Source: an uncultured Eubacteriales bacterium (GTDB lineage Bacteria; Bacillota; Clostridia; Oscillospirales; Oscillospiraceae). From it: a stretch of DNA of 23,529 nucleotides. The stretch is from NCBI GenBank assembly GCA_900545815.1, contig URAM01000031.1, positions 1 to 23,529 on the forward strand, read 5' to 3'. Position 1 is the stretch's first letter. Each line of letters opens with the position of its first letter. Below the pieces are notes generated by a model. It did no database searches. It saw only the letters and a program-made list of their open reading frames with translations, and had not been told where the DNA came from. Below, in pieces: positions 6,490-14,119 of this stretch. Made by a program: the position numbers and the translations under genes.

Positions 6490-8307
6490 TCAACCGGCCG
6501 TCTGGTCAGTGTCCTGCTTCTGTTCGTTTTTCTTTTTGTCTGTTTTTTTCGTCTTTTTCTTTTTCTGCTCCGCCTTCTTGGTGCCTACGGTGACCACCTG
6601 ATTGCGGCGGGTGTAGACACTGAAGGACTCCTTGGTTCTGGAAATGCGCTGGCCGCTGCCATCATAGAGTTCCCGATAAGTCTGCACTCTAGACCCGTTC
6701 TCGCCCTCCTCGGTCACGGCGGAGTACCCCACCGGCTTTGTGTCGTCCTTCACAGTCACCGTGCTGTACGGGTTGCGGGAGAGCACCTCGTTGACGAACT
6801 TCACCGTGATGTTGTCCGTCTTAGTGCCCCAGATCTCACAGGTGCAGACGCCGTTGGCGTAGCCTGCCACCACCTTGATGGGATACTTGGTGTTGTTTTT
6901 GAATACATAGTCCGGCCCGCCCCAGGAGACAGTGGCATCCAGCCCCAGGGGCACATAAGTAGATTCGAACATATGGTTCTCCCGATGGACAATCTCCAGA
7001 TTGGACAGCACCGTGGCGCAGTACAGGGTGGAGGACACCTGGCAGATGCCGCCGCCCAGCTCCTGGACAGTCTTGCCATTGAGGTACGCCCCTGCCTCCT
7101 GGAAGCCACGGGCTGCCGTCCGCTGTCCCACCACCTCGTTATAGGAGAAGGTCTCCCCCGGCAGCAGGATGGTGTTGTTGCAGTGCTGGCTGGCCAGCCG
7201 GACGTTGTTGATGCGGGCGGCGGTGCCGGCTACGTTGGTGCTGTAGCCGCCCAGACGGTCTTTGAATAGGTTCTTTTCCAGGTTTTGGGTAGTGATATCC
7301 GCTGTGGTCAGCTTCAAGCTGATGCTCTTGGACTCACCTTCCTCCAGCCCTTCAATGGCCGCCGCCGCTTCCTTTTTGTCAAAGCTGACGCCGGTGGTAG
7401 AGGCCACGATAGCATAGTTGTTCTTGGGATCCAAGGTAGCATCCTTGGCCTTGGTGTAAACCTTCTTGTAGACCTTGTCTATGTCCAGCGCTTTGGGCTG
7501 GGAGTCCTTCATAGGTGCGCTGATGACCGTCTCATAGTCCCCACTGTCCACGGCTTCGGTGATGCTCTCATAGAGGGCATCCTTGTCCACCGCCTGGCCG
7601 CTGGTGCCGTGGGTGAAGGTGATCTGATTCTTGGTCACCTTGTAGCTGTCCGCTACCGCTGTGTCCACTTTCAGCACGCCGCAGTCCTTGACGCTGGTCT
7701 GCATGGCCTTCTCGTCCTTGATGTGGGGATAGACCGTCTTGTGGTAGCCCTTAATGTGAGAGAACAGCCAAACCAGACCCCGACGGAAGAACCCAGTATG
7801 TCCATGGGCAAACGCCCGTTCCGCCGCCTCGTCCGCTTTCAGATCCAGCGCCTTGCTCATATCTACTGTATAGGACTTCCCTTCCGCCTTCACGGTCAAT
7901 GCGGCATCGGCGTACTGCTCCTGAAATCCTTTGGTCAGCACGTCCTCTGCTTCCTGCAAGGTCATGCCGCTCAGATCCTGCCCGTTGACCTTGGTATTGG
8001 GAAAGATGTATTCCTTGCATACCGTGCCGCAGAGCACCAGATAGGCGATGAGCACCACAGCGCACAGACCGATCAGGATATACCGTTGGGTCTTTTTCTG
8101 CTGTTCCTTTCGCTGCTGGCTCCGCCGGACGCGTTTTCCGCCGCCGGCCTCTGCCGGTTCTGCTGCCGGCAGCACCACAGTCTCCTGCCCTTCTGCTTCC
8201 GTGTCCACCTGATGGAACCGGCCTTTCACCCAATCCACCAGTTTCGTCCACGCCTGCACGATGGCCTGCCAGACCTTCGCCGCCCACGCTCTGCCTTTCT
8301 CGCCCAC
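6490..8307 (-). CDS. VanW-family protein with peptidoglycan-binding-like repeats
   Basis: A 605-aa membrane-anchored protein. Order: basic cytosolic N-terminus, one transmembrane helix (about 76-96, IGLCAVVLIAYLVL), a long extracellular region with two PG_binding_4-type repeats (each opening like 'VNGQDLSGMTLQEAEDVL'), then a VanW domain (GETFSYNEVVGQRTAARGF, GGGICQVSSTLYCATVLSN, WGGPDYVFKNNTKYPI), and a Lys-rich, Gln-rich tail. VanW is named from vancomycin-resistance clusters but most clostridial copies, like this one, are not near van genes; a cell-wall role is inferred. The start is GTG at 8307 with AAGGAGG 8 bases upstream, better than the TTG 12 codons earlier. A promoter (TTTCAA-type) lies ~100 bases upstream and a terminator follows. 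Confidence 0.88.
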   Translation of the reverse strand: MGEKGRAWAAKVWQAIVQAWTKLVDWVKGRFHQVDTEAEGQETVVLPAAEPAEAGGGKRVRRSQQRKEQQKKTQRYILIGLCAVVLIAYLVLCGTVCKEYIFPNTKVNGQDLSGMTLQEAEDVLTKGFQEQYADAALTVKAEGKSYTVDMSKALDLKADEAAERAFAHGHTGFFRRGLVWLFSHIKGYHKTVYPHIKDEKAMQTSVKDCGVLKVDTAVADSYKVTKNQITFTHGTSGQAVDKDALYESITEAVDSGDYETVISAPMKDSQPKALDIDKVYKKVYTKAKDATLDPKNNYAIVASTTGVSFDKKEAAAAIEGLEEGESKSISLKLTTADITTQNLEKNLFKDRLGGYSTNVAGTAARINNVRLASQHCNNTILLPGETFSYNEVVGQRTAARGFQEAGAYLNGKTVQELGGGICQVSSTLYCATVLSNLEIVHRENHMFESTYVPLGLDATVSWGGPDYVFKNNTKYPIKVVAGYANGVCTCEIWGTKTDNITVKFVNEVLSRNPYSTVTVKDDTKPVGYSAVTEEGENGSRVQTYRELYDGSGQRISRTKESFSVYTRRNQVVTVGTKKAEQKKKKTKKTDKKKNEQKQDTDQTAG

Positions 8308-8401
8308 AGACGGCACCTCCTTACGCTCTCTCCTCTGAGTCAAAAAAACACACCTGCCCTTCTTGATTCAGCTCGGGATAATACTTCTGATTCATCGCTC
8401 A

Positions 8402-8430
8402 ATTATAGGCTTTTTTTGTCAAGATTTCAA
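8402..8430 (-). promoter_or_regulatory. promoter of the VanW-family gene
   Basis: On the minus strand TTGAAA (complement of 8425-8430), 17-base spacer, TATAAT (complement of 8402-8407). Confidence 0.75.
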
Positions 8431-8495
8431 CCGGAACAAGGTGACAATTTGGTATCAATTCTCTCGTCAAATTGTTCACAAAGCCGAAAAAAGCC

Positions 8496-8501
8496 TTGAC
8501 A
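8496..8501 (+). promoter_or_regulatory. -35-like box upstream of the 122-aa protein gene
   Basis: An exact TTGACA, but the hexamer 17 bases further on (CAAACT) is a poor -10. The box sits within a small inverted repeat (GCCTTG...CAAGGC, 8493-8519), which could be an operator. Promoter assignment is tentative. Confidence 0.35.
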
Positions 8502-8566
8502 ATCCGCCTCCCACAAGGCAAACTGATAAGGTAGTATCGAAACGAACCAAAGGAGTTAACTTTCAT

Positions 8567-8935
8567 ATGGATATTATCATCAAAGAATCCGGCGTGGCCA
8601 AGCCCCTGGTCTATATGGACACCGCCACCGGCACCGAATGCACCCTGGACATCCTCCAGATGATGGGCGCCTTCTCCAACGGCACCATCACCTATAACGA
8701 GGAGACCAAGCAGTATGTGGCTCCCATCGATGAGTACAACTGGTGGAAGGACTACCTGGCTAAGAAGCAGGAGGAGGAGAAGGCACTGTACGCTCTGTGC
8801 GAGGAGTTCGGCCAAGCCGCTGTCTCCCAGGAGTTTATGAAGTATCAGCACCTGCTCAATACCGATGAGGAAAATGAGCACAAGGTCATCCAGAAGATCT
8901 TTGACACCATCCGAGAAACCCTGTCCGCCAAGTAA
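8567..8935 (+). CDS. acidic cytosolic protein, function unknown, 122 aa
   Basis: No family recognised. The first ~55 residues look like a beta-strand domain (MDIIIKESG, LVYMDTATGTE, GTITYNEETKQYVAP), the rest is predicted helical and rich in Glu/Lys (WWKDYLAKKQEEEKALYALC; EENEHKVIQKIFDTIRETL). No signal peptide or membrane segment. The ATG at 8567 follows AAAGGAG at 8549-8555; an in-frame extension upstream to 8363 is rejected because it crosses the divergent promoters. A strong terminator follows at once. It is the last plus-strand gene before the phage block, and its codon use resembles the host genes. Confidence 0.78.
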   Translation: MDIIIKESGVAKPLVYMDTATGTECTLDILQMMGAFSNGTITYNEETKQYVAPIDEYNWWKDYLAKKQEEEKALYALCEEFGQAAVSQEFMKYQHLLNTDEENEHKVIQKIFDTIRETLSAK

Positions 8936-8949
8936 ACCAAAAACGCACG

Positions 8950-8985
8950 AAAGCCGTGGATTTCAATGGAAATCCACGGCTTTTT
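8950..8985. terminator. terminator at the left end of the phage block
   Basis: A perfect 15-bp stem (8950-8964 with 8969-8983) and a 4-base loop followed by TTTTT on the plus strand, ending the 122-aa gene. The same hairpin, followed by a looser T-rich stretch on the minus strand, starts at the stop codon of the last phage gene and may also stop that transcript. Confidence 0.88.
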
Positions 8986-9281
8986 CACCCCCGCAGGGTA
9001 GGCAGCTGCTTCAGCTCCTCCACCATCTTCGTGATGGTGCCGTTGCCGCCCAGGGAATGGTAGGCGTCATAGCTCTCCAGTACATTTTCCATGGCGTAGA
9101 TGGGGATGTAGCCCTTCTCCATATAGTGGGAGTGATCTCGGATGATCTCCGCACGGAGCAGGCATTTCATCCCGTCCTGGGTGGACTGATACCGCCGGTA
9201 CATCCGCCAGATAGCCGCCCATGTTCCAGTTAGGATGGGCACACAGAGGGCTGTGAGCACCTGTGGCAGATTAACGATCAT
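8985..9281 (-). CDS. phage protein with N-terminal membrane helix, after tail hub
   Basis: A 98-aa protein. Residues about 5-24 (LPQVLTALCVPILTGTWAAI) form one membrane-spanning helix; the rest is a soluble, His/Tyr-rich helical domain (HYMEKGYIPIYAMENVLESY, DAYHSLGGNGTITKMVEEL). I recall similar small proteins next to the holin and lysin genes of clostridial phages, but their role is not established; a holin-like or tail-associated membrane role is possible. ATG at 9281 follows GGGAGG, which lies just after the stop of the hub gene, so the two are tightly coupled. It is the last gene of the operon and is followed by a terminator. No endolysin follows it, which is unusual. Confidence 0.7.
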   Translation of the reverse strand: MIVNLPQVLTALCVPILTGTWAAIWRMYRRYQSTQDGMKCLLRAEIIRDHSHYMEKGYIPIYAMENVLESYDAYHSLGGNGTITKMVEELKQLPTLRG

Positions 9282-9294
9282 AGCCACTACCTCC

Positions 9295-11034
9295 CTAACC
9301 AATGGGATAGGCCAAGTTAATCCAAAACGCATTGGCCGAGCCTCTAGTGATCTGCAACCCGCCGTCAGCAGGGATCCGCAGTCTGGCTGGGTTGGTGGTG
9401 GGTGCTTTCCAGGAGGGCATGGTCATGATGATGGCCTCGCCAGTTTGGGGCGCTGGTACGGCGTTGCTGTCCAGCAGGGTCACCCAGCCGCTGACGGCGC
9501 CTGTCAGCGTAATACCGCCGTTGAGATAGCACACACCAAACTTTTTCGTCACCGTCACCGTGCCGTCTGACACCACGCTGCCGGAAAAGCTGGTGTAGTT
9601 GCCCTTGCTGTAGTTGCCATCCGTGATGGTGTTGGCATTGATATATAGCTCGTCGGTGGACAACTCCAGCAGCGACTGCCCGACCAGCTTCAAGCTGCCC
9701 CTGGACAGGGTAATGCTGCTCTTGGTCGTCCCTCCAGCAGCACTGAGCACCAGACAATAGCTGTTGTCCACCAGCTCCGTCTTTAACCCGATGCTGGTCG
9801 CATCAATGACCGCCTGGATGTCAATGGCGTTGCCGCTCAAGATCGCACCGATGAGTTGGGCGCCTGTAATGGTACCCATGGCGGTGATGTCCTGGGCAAA
9901 GAGGGTATCCGTGTCGATACGCCCCCCGTTGATCTTGGTCACCCCGTTCTCATCCTCCACCGTCAGCGCACCCAGCTGTGCCACCTCCGCCGAAAGGCTC
10001 CGCAGCTTGCCGCCCAGCACGCCGCCATTGCGCACCCCTGCCCCAGCGCTCTCCCCCTGTCCCAGCGCCGTCACATGGGTGGTCACGCCGCCGTCATAGG
10101 TGTGGGTCAAACTCATCACCGGCACCGAACAGGTAGTGCCATCATCCAAGGTCAGGGTGATGAGATCCCCTGCGTCCAGCCGTAGATCCCCCAAAAAGGA
10201 CAGCTCCGCCGGTCGATAGGTCATCCCGCCGATGCCGCTCCACACCCCATTCAGCTGTGCCTGGGTCATGAACGGATTCTCAATGAGCGCCCCCGTCCCT
10301 TGGGCAGAGGCCGGAGACAGGGTCTGGGTGTTGCCGTTGGTGTCCACCACTGAGACAGAGAGCATGGAAAAGACACTGTCGCTCTCCTGGATCTCATCCA
10401 TCCCCTCATAGCATTCCTTCCGGTGCAGGGTCATCCCGCTGGCACTGTACCAGATAAAGTCCAGCTTCCCCGCTCGGTCTATGACTGCATTGCACCCGCA
10501 CAACCCAGCGATCCACCCCACTACCGTCCGATGGGTGTACCCCGCTGTGAGGGACGCCATGGACACCTCAGAGAGCACATTCTGATACCCACTGGCACGA
10601 GTGGACAACGCCACCCCCGCCTTGGCCGCCACATCGTTCAAAACCGCCCACGCCGTGGCAGCAGAACCGCTCAAACTGGGCTGATACAGCTCCGCCAGCG
10701 CAACCCCCATGGCGTCCACCGCCGTCACCGTGGTCTGTCCCCCACGGGTCACCGCCTCCGTCACCGCAAAGGTCCCCAGCGGCAGCACCTCCGCACCCGA
10801 CTGGGCGGAGAGCACCAACGCGCCCTCCAAAAAACCGGTCTGCACCCCGGAAAACTGCATCTGCACCGCCTTCGCGCAGGTGTTCCCCACCGTCAGCAAC
10901 GGCTGTTCCCCGTTAACGCTGGCCGTGATGGTCAGCGTCAGCAGCGCCCCCGTCACCGCCGTCCCATTCAGCGTCAGCGACAGCTCCTTCCGCTCCGCCC
11001 CACGCCAAAGGCTGTCCGTCAATCCTGTGTACAT
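9295..11034 (-). CDS. phage tail hub / fibre protein (gp27-like N-terminus)
   Basis: A 579-aa protein. The first ~340 residues have the arrangement of a baseplate hub/tail-associated protein: an early beta domain, a TAVDAMGVALAELYQP-type motif that is typical of these proteins, a helical segment (AWAVLNDVAAKAGV), and a later beta domain (LRLDAGDLITLTLDDGTTC, VMSLTHTYDGGVTTHVTALG). After a helical linker (LRSLSAEVAQLG) come repetitive Gly/Thr/Ile-rich segments (KINGGRIDTDTLFAQDI, GTITGAQLIGAILSG) that look like a fibre beta-helix, and a C-terminal domain that may bind the host surface. It lies where siphoviruses encode Tal/gp27 homologues. No peptidase motif was seen. ATG at 11034 follows GAGGTGAGG, 9 bases after the upstream stop. 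Confidence 0.8.
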   Translation of the reverse strand: MYTGLTDSLWRGAERKELSLTLNGTAVTGALLTLTITASVNGEQPLLTVGNTCAKAVQMQFSGVQTGFLEGALVLSAQSGAEVLPLGTFAVTEAVTRGGQTTVTAVDAMGVALAELYQPSLSGSAATAWAVLNDVAAKAGVALSTRASGYQNVLSEVSMASLTAGYTHRTVVGWIAGLCGCNAVIDRAGKLDFIWYSASGMTLHRKECYEGMDEIQESDSVFSMLSVSVVDTNGNTQTLSPASAQGTGALIENPFMTQAQLNGVWSGIGGMTYRPAELSFLGDLRLDAGDLITLTLDDGTTCSVPVMSLTHTYDGGVTTHVTALGQGESAGAGVRNGGVLGGKLRSLSAEVAQLGALTVEDENGVTKINGGRIDTDTLFAQDITAMGTITGAQLIGAILSGNAIDIQAVIDATSIGLKTELVDNSYCLVLSAAGGTTKSSITLSRGSLKLVGQSLLELSTDELYINANTITDGNYSKGNYTSFSGSVVSDGTVTVTKKFGVCYLNGGITLTGAVSGWVTLLDSNAVPAPQTGEAIIMTMPSWKAPTTNPARLRIPADGGLQITRGSANAFWINLAYPIG

Positions 11035-11043
11035 CTCCTCACC

Positions 11044-11427
11044 TCACTGTTCGATCCCGGTCACCGACACATCCCGCAGATACTGCCGTCCAGCTGCCCA
11101 GGAATAGACCGTATAGGTGGGCGTGCCGAAATACATGGTCTTGGTCACGGTGACGCCCGTTGCGTCCGTGAATTTCACCGGCACAAAGGGGTGGTCTCCA
11201 TCGGAGACCGCACTCTCGATGACCGCCACCTGGGCCGGTGTCAGGGGCGGCCACTTGATCTTGATGGTGGTCTTTACCGCCACTACCGTCCCCACCATCT
11301 TTCCTGCTGCCGTCCGACCAGTATTGGCAGACCAGATCTTTTCTCGGGAGATCACCACCCCCTCCAACGCGGGGGTGGGCATTTTTTTGCTGTTGATGTA
11401 TAGATCGCTGACGGTGATATTCGCCAT
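11044..11427 (-). CDS. small tail protein in the Dit position (DUF6711-like)
   Basis: A 127-aa protein with the features I associate with DUF6711 phage proteins: a short N-terminal strand ending in a Pro-containing turn (KKMPTPALEG), RTAAGKM followed by KTTIKIKWPPLTPAQVAVI, and a C-terminal strand-rich part ending in a Trp (YFGTPTYTVYSW). It is predicted to be beta-rich and cytosolic until assembled. Lying between the tape measure and the hub gene, it may be the distal-tail or tail-tip protein that the cluster otherwise lacks; a dedicated full-length Dit was not seen. ATG at 11427, spaced 22 bases from the end of the tape-measure gene. Family assignment is moderate; tail location is inferred from order. 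Confidence 0.65.
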   Translation of the reverse strand: MANITVSDLYINSKKMPTPALEGVVISREKIWSANTGRTAAGKMVGTVVAVKTTIKIKWPPLTPAQVAVIESAVSDGDHPFVPVKFTDATGVTVTKTMYFGTPTYTVYSWAAGRQYLRDVSVTGIEQ

Positions 11428-11449
11428 ACGCTATCCCTCCCCAATTCAC

Positions 11450-13288
11450 TCAAATAGTGGCGCTGAGGGGATTGACCCCCGTGGCCCGCGCCTGTCGATT
11501 GATGTAGTTGACCGTGCTGTTGGCGATGACCTTCCCATCCAGCACACACTGCACCACAATGGGACGGTCCCGGCTGACCTGCTGGGCCACACGCTCCGCC
11601 ACCAGATCCAGCCACTCTGTGTTGTGCTCCAACGGCACGATGGCCTCTCGTCCCGCCTCGCCTACTACCGTGTTGCCGAACAGCGTCGCCCCATTGACCA
11701 CGCCGCCCCGAGCGGCAAATTGCAGCGTCGGCCACTTGGCACTGCCGAACAGCACCCGCGCCACCGTCTTCTTAAAGCTGCTCAACCCGGTGGTCACCCA
11801 GGTCAGCTTCAGCCGGATGTTCTTCTTAAAGGAACCGATGAATCCGGCCAGCGTCCGCCAGCCGCTCTTGACCAAGCCGATCTTGGCCTTCACCGATGTC
11901 CGCGCACTGCCCACCCAGGCTGCCACGCTGCTCCATCCGTTCTTCACCAGCCCCACCAGCTTGCTCACCGCACCGCCAGTGTGATCGTTGACCCATTCCT
12001 TCACCGTGCTCCAGGTCTTGCTCAGTCCAATAACCTTGCTCACCAGACCTCCAGCCGCATCCGACACCCAGGCCGCCACCGTTGTCCAGCCGTTCTTGAC
12101 CAGCTCGATGGCTGCGTTGACCTTCCAATCTGTCTTGAAAAAGCCCTCCAGTTTGTCCGTCTTAGGCTGGATGCGATCCAAAATGTCACTCAGTGCGTCC
12201 ATCGCCTTGGCCAGGTTGTCCATGAATTTGGGGCCGCCATCCTGAATCGCCCACTGAGCCAAGGGCAGCAGCACATTCTCGTAGGCATCCGCCAGCCGAT
12301 CCTCCGCCACATCCGCCAGATTGCGGAAGCTCTCCAGCAAGCCGCCCAGGCTTTCCAGCGCCGGCCCGAAGTCCAGATTCTGCGCCCACTGTGCCGTACT
12401 GTCCGCCAGACGCCCCACCCATTCCAGGGCGTCCTCCAGGATGCCGTACACTGCGTTGACGATGCGCTCCCCGTTGCCGCAGCTCTCCCAGGCGATGCGG
12501 AACCGCTCCGCCAGTGTCCCTGCCACATCACAGACCTTGCTGACAATCTTCAAGACCGCCCCCACGATCTTCTCCCCAGCCTTGTTTTTCCAGATACTCA
12601 GCCAGGTGGAGCCGACGGACTTGACCAGCTTGCCGATCTTGCCCATGGCGTTCTGAAAGCTCTTCATCACCGTCTCCCCATGGGTTTTCCACGCCTTTCG
12701 GAAGGGCTTCCAAATATCTGCCAGCACCTTGCGCACCTTCAGCGCCCACTGGGACACACCAATCTCCATCCCACGCAGGCCGCCCAGCCCGCCGGAGCCT
12801 TTTCCGCCGCCCCCGCCACCGGTACTCTTGTGCCCGCCGCCGCTGGTACGGTTCTTCCGGTCACTGAGCTTGTTGATCTGGTCAAAGCTCATCAGATCTC
12901 TCTGTGCCTTGGCCAGCGCCTTGGTGGCTTTCGCCGCCGATTTGGCGCTCTTGCCCGTCTTGCTCAAGGCGCTGGACGCCCTGTTCAGCGAACGCACCGT
13001 CCCCGACAGCCGCAGGCCGAACAGGGTGCTCACAAAGGACGCCACCCCTTCCGCCAACGGCTGGAGCACCCGCAGCAGTCGGCTGAATAGGTTCAGCCCC
13101 ACATTGGCCACTGGCACCATGGTGTTCCCCAGCTGCCGCAGCTGACCGGTGACCCGACTCATGGCGTTGGACACATCATTCTGCACCCGCACCGTGTCGC
13201 TGCCCAGCTGGCTCATTTTCCACCGAGTCTCCTCCAGCGCCTGATTGAGCTGCTCCGTCTCCCGCAGGGTATCCTGATTACTAGCCAC
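11450..13288 (-). CDS. tail tape measure protein
   Basis: A 612-aa protein setting tail length; a coiled N-terminal helix region (1-145), a Gly-rich linker (about 149-170), hydrophobic helical core, and a C-terminal segment ARGGVVNGATLFGNTVVGEAGREAIVPLEHN, which is typical of siphovirus tape measures. From residue 395 to 496 there are four tandem ~25-residue repeats, each with a Trp (401, 426, 452, 477) and LVKNGW-type openings. At ~0.15 nm per residue this predicts a tail of about 90 nm (inference). GTG start at 13288, preceded by GAAAGGAGG; it overlaps the end of the upstream chaperone frame by 8 bases, so translation is probably coupled. Confidence 0.9.
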   Translation of the reverse strand: MASNQDTLRETEQLNQALEETRWKMSQLGSDTVRVQNDVSNAMSRVTGQLRQLGNTMVPVANVGLNLFSRLLRVLQPLAEGVASFVSTLFGLRLSGTVRSLNRASSALSKTGKSAKSAAKATKALAKAQRDLMSFDQINKLSDRKNRTSGGGHKSTGGGGGGKGSGGLGGLRGMEIGVSQWALKVRKVLADIWKPFRKAWKTHGETVMKSFQNAMGKIGKLVKSVGSTWLSIWKNKAGEKIVGAVLKIVSKVCDVAGTLAERFRIAWESCGNGERIVNAVYGILEDALEWVGRLADSTAQWAQNLDFGPALESLGGLLESFRNLADVAEDRLADAYENVLLPLAQWAIQDGGPKFMDNLAKAMDALSDILDRIQPKTDKLEGFFKTDWKVNAAIELVKNGWTTVAAWVSDAAGGLVSKVIGLSKTWSTVKEWVNDHTGGAVSKLVGLVKNGWSSVAAWVGSARTSVKAKIGLVKSGWRTLAGFIGSFKKNIRLKLTWVTTGLSSFKKTVARVLFGSAKWPTLQFAARGGVVNGATLFGNTVVGEAGREAIVPLEHNTEWLDLVAERVAQQVSRDRPIVVQCVLDGKVIANSTVNYINRQARATGVNPLSATI

Positions 13289-13583
13289 CGCCGTTCCCTC
13301 CTTTCGCCGCCATCCGTTCCATCCGACGGCGGTACTCGTTCAATCTCATCTCATTTACCTCATCGGTCGTCCAGAAGGGGAACACCTCATAGATGGGCAG
13401 CTGCTTCTCTCCGGCCAGATGCCGGCACAGCACCGCCGCCTGTCCCCAGGCGATGAGGGCTTGGTTTTGCAGCAGCCGCCGCTGCCGCTCCTGGTCTGCC
13501 TCCACCACCCCCAGCAGCTCCCCCCAAGTCCATTCCCCGCTCTCCAGCGGAGACACGCCGCACCCCCAGGCCAGCGCTTCCAA
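13281..13583 (-). CDS. tail assembly chaperone T part, expressed as a -1 frameshift fusion
   Basis: A 100-aa open frame (MEALAWGCG..., helical and Glu/Gln-rich) placed just after the G chaperone and just before the tape measure, the conserved place of the GT/T region of tail assembly chaperones. Its nominal TTG start has no ribosome site and the frame stays open upstream across the end of G, reading PFPAEAGLTTQALEALAWG after the slippery site. This strongly suggests it is made only as a G-T fusion by programmed -1 frameshifting, giving a chain of about 250 residues that recruits tail tube subunits to the tape measure. Ends with TAG at 13281, overlapping the tape-measure start. Confidence 0.85.
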   Translation of the reverse strand: MEALAWGCGVSPLESGEWTWGELLGVVEADQERQRRLLQNQALIAWGQAAVLCRHLAGEKQLPIYEVFPFWTTDEVNEMRLNEYRRRMERMAAKGGNGGG

Positions 13584-13594
13584 CGCCTGGGTAG

Positions 13595-14032
13595 TCAGCC
13601 CTGCTTCTGCTGGAAAGGGCGTCCCTCCTCCGGCACTTCTTCTGCCTCTTTGCCCTCCCGAATGTCCGCATAGGCGTCCGTCACCGCCTTGGCCACCGAT
13701 TCCTTCAGCGTCTTGGCCTGTTCCGCCGTCACCAGTCCGGAACAGGCGGCAATGTCAAAGGCCAGCCCGCTGAACTGAATCTGACCGCAGTAGCCCTGAT
13801 CCACCAGCAGGTCATAGAACCGTTCTCCATCGGTCACAGGGTTCTCGTTGCCCTCCCAGTTCAGCGCCTCCTCCAGCAGCGCCACCATCCGACGGCTGTC
13901 GGTGGCAGCCCCCAGCACCGTCTGAATGGTGTCCTCCTGGAACCGCTCTCTCAGGTTGTTCTGCCCCCGAATGGTCAAGCGCAGCCGGTACCGATCGTCC
14001 CCCAGCCGGAGGGTGTGATATTTTCTGCTCAT
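13595..14032 (-). CDS. tail assembly chaperone G
   Basis: A 145-aa, mostly helical soluble protein (YRLRLTIRGQNNLRERF, then an acidic C-terminal tail KEAEEVPEEGRPFQQKQ) directly after the tail tube gene and before the T-frame, the place and size of gpG-type chaperones. It should bind the tape measure and keep it soluble during tail assembly. Its last codons run through a heptamer C_CCT_TTC at 13613-13619 that permits a -1 slip into the T frame; ribosomes that do not slip stop at TGA 13595, six codons later. ATG at 14032 follows GGAG of a strong AAAGGAG site. Family recognition rests on order, size and the frameshift, not on a sequence motif. Confidence 0.82.
   Translation of the reverse strand: MSRKYHTLRLGDDRYRLRLTIRGQNNLRERFQEDTIQTVLGAATDSRRMVALLEEALNWEGNENPVTDGERFYDLLVDQGYCGQIQFSGLAFDIAACSGLVTAEQAKTLKESVAKAVTDAYADIREGKEAEEVPEEGRPFQQKQG
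13613..13631 (-). promoter_or_regulatory. programmed -1 frameshift site of the tail chaperone pair
   Basis: On the minus strand the heptamer CCCTTTC (complement of 13613-13619) is in phase as X_XXY_YYZ with G-frame codons CGC-CCT-TTC; after a -1 slip the tRNAs re-pair on CCC-TTT. Upstream, GGAGGAGGG (complement of 13623-13631) can act as an internal Shine-Dalgarno stimulator, and a small bulged hairpin (CCAGGCG...CGCTGG) lies ~20 bases downstream. Confidence 0.8.
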
Positions 14033-14076
14033 ATGTGTGCTCCTTTCTCATATCAGTGTTTCCGCTGGATGCAGGG

Positions 14077-14104
14077 AAAGGGAACACCGGATGGTGTTCC
14101 CTTT
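14077..14104 (-). other. hairpin between tail tube and chaperone genes
   Basis: A perfect 12-bp stem (14077-14088 with 14093-14104) and a 4-base loop sit in the 87-base gap after the tail tube gene. There is no T-run on the minus strand after it, so it is likely a 3'-end stabiliser or partial attenuator that raises tail tube expression relative to the genes downstream. Confidence 0.7.
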
Positions 14105-14119
14105 CTGTCCCCTGCACCA

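Noticed and set aside
8363..8566. Upstream extension of the 122-aa gene
   Set aside because: Crosses the divergent promoter region; AAAGGAG supports the ATG at 8567.
11801..12106. CRISPR-like or minisatellite array in the tape measure region
   Set aside because: The periodicity is at the protein level, in frame within a tape measure gene, without identical DNA units.
11117..13090. 657-aa plus-strand reading frame opposite the tape measure
   Set aside because: Antisense shadow in GC-rich DNA; no ribosome site, and Pro/His/Gln/Arg-rich, low-complexity composition.
13583..13583. Independent start (TTG) for the T chaperone frame
   Set aside because: No ribosome site in front; frameshift from G explains the frame better.
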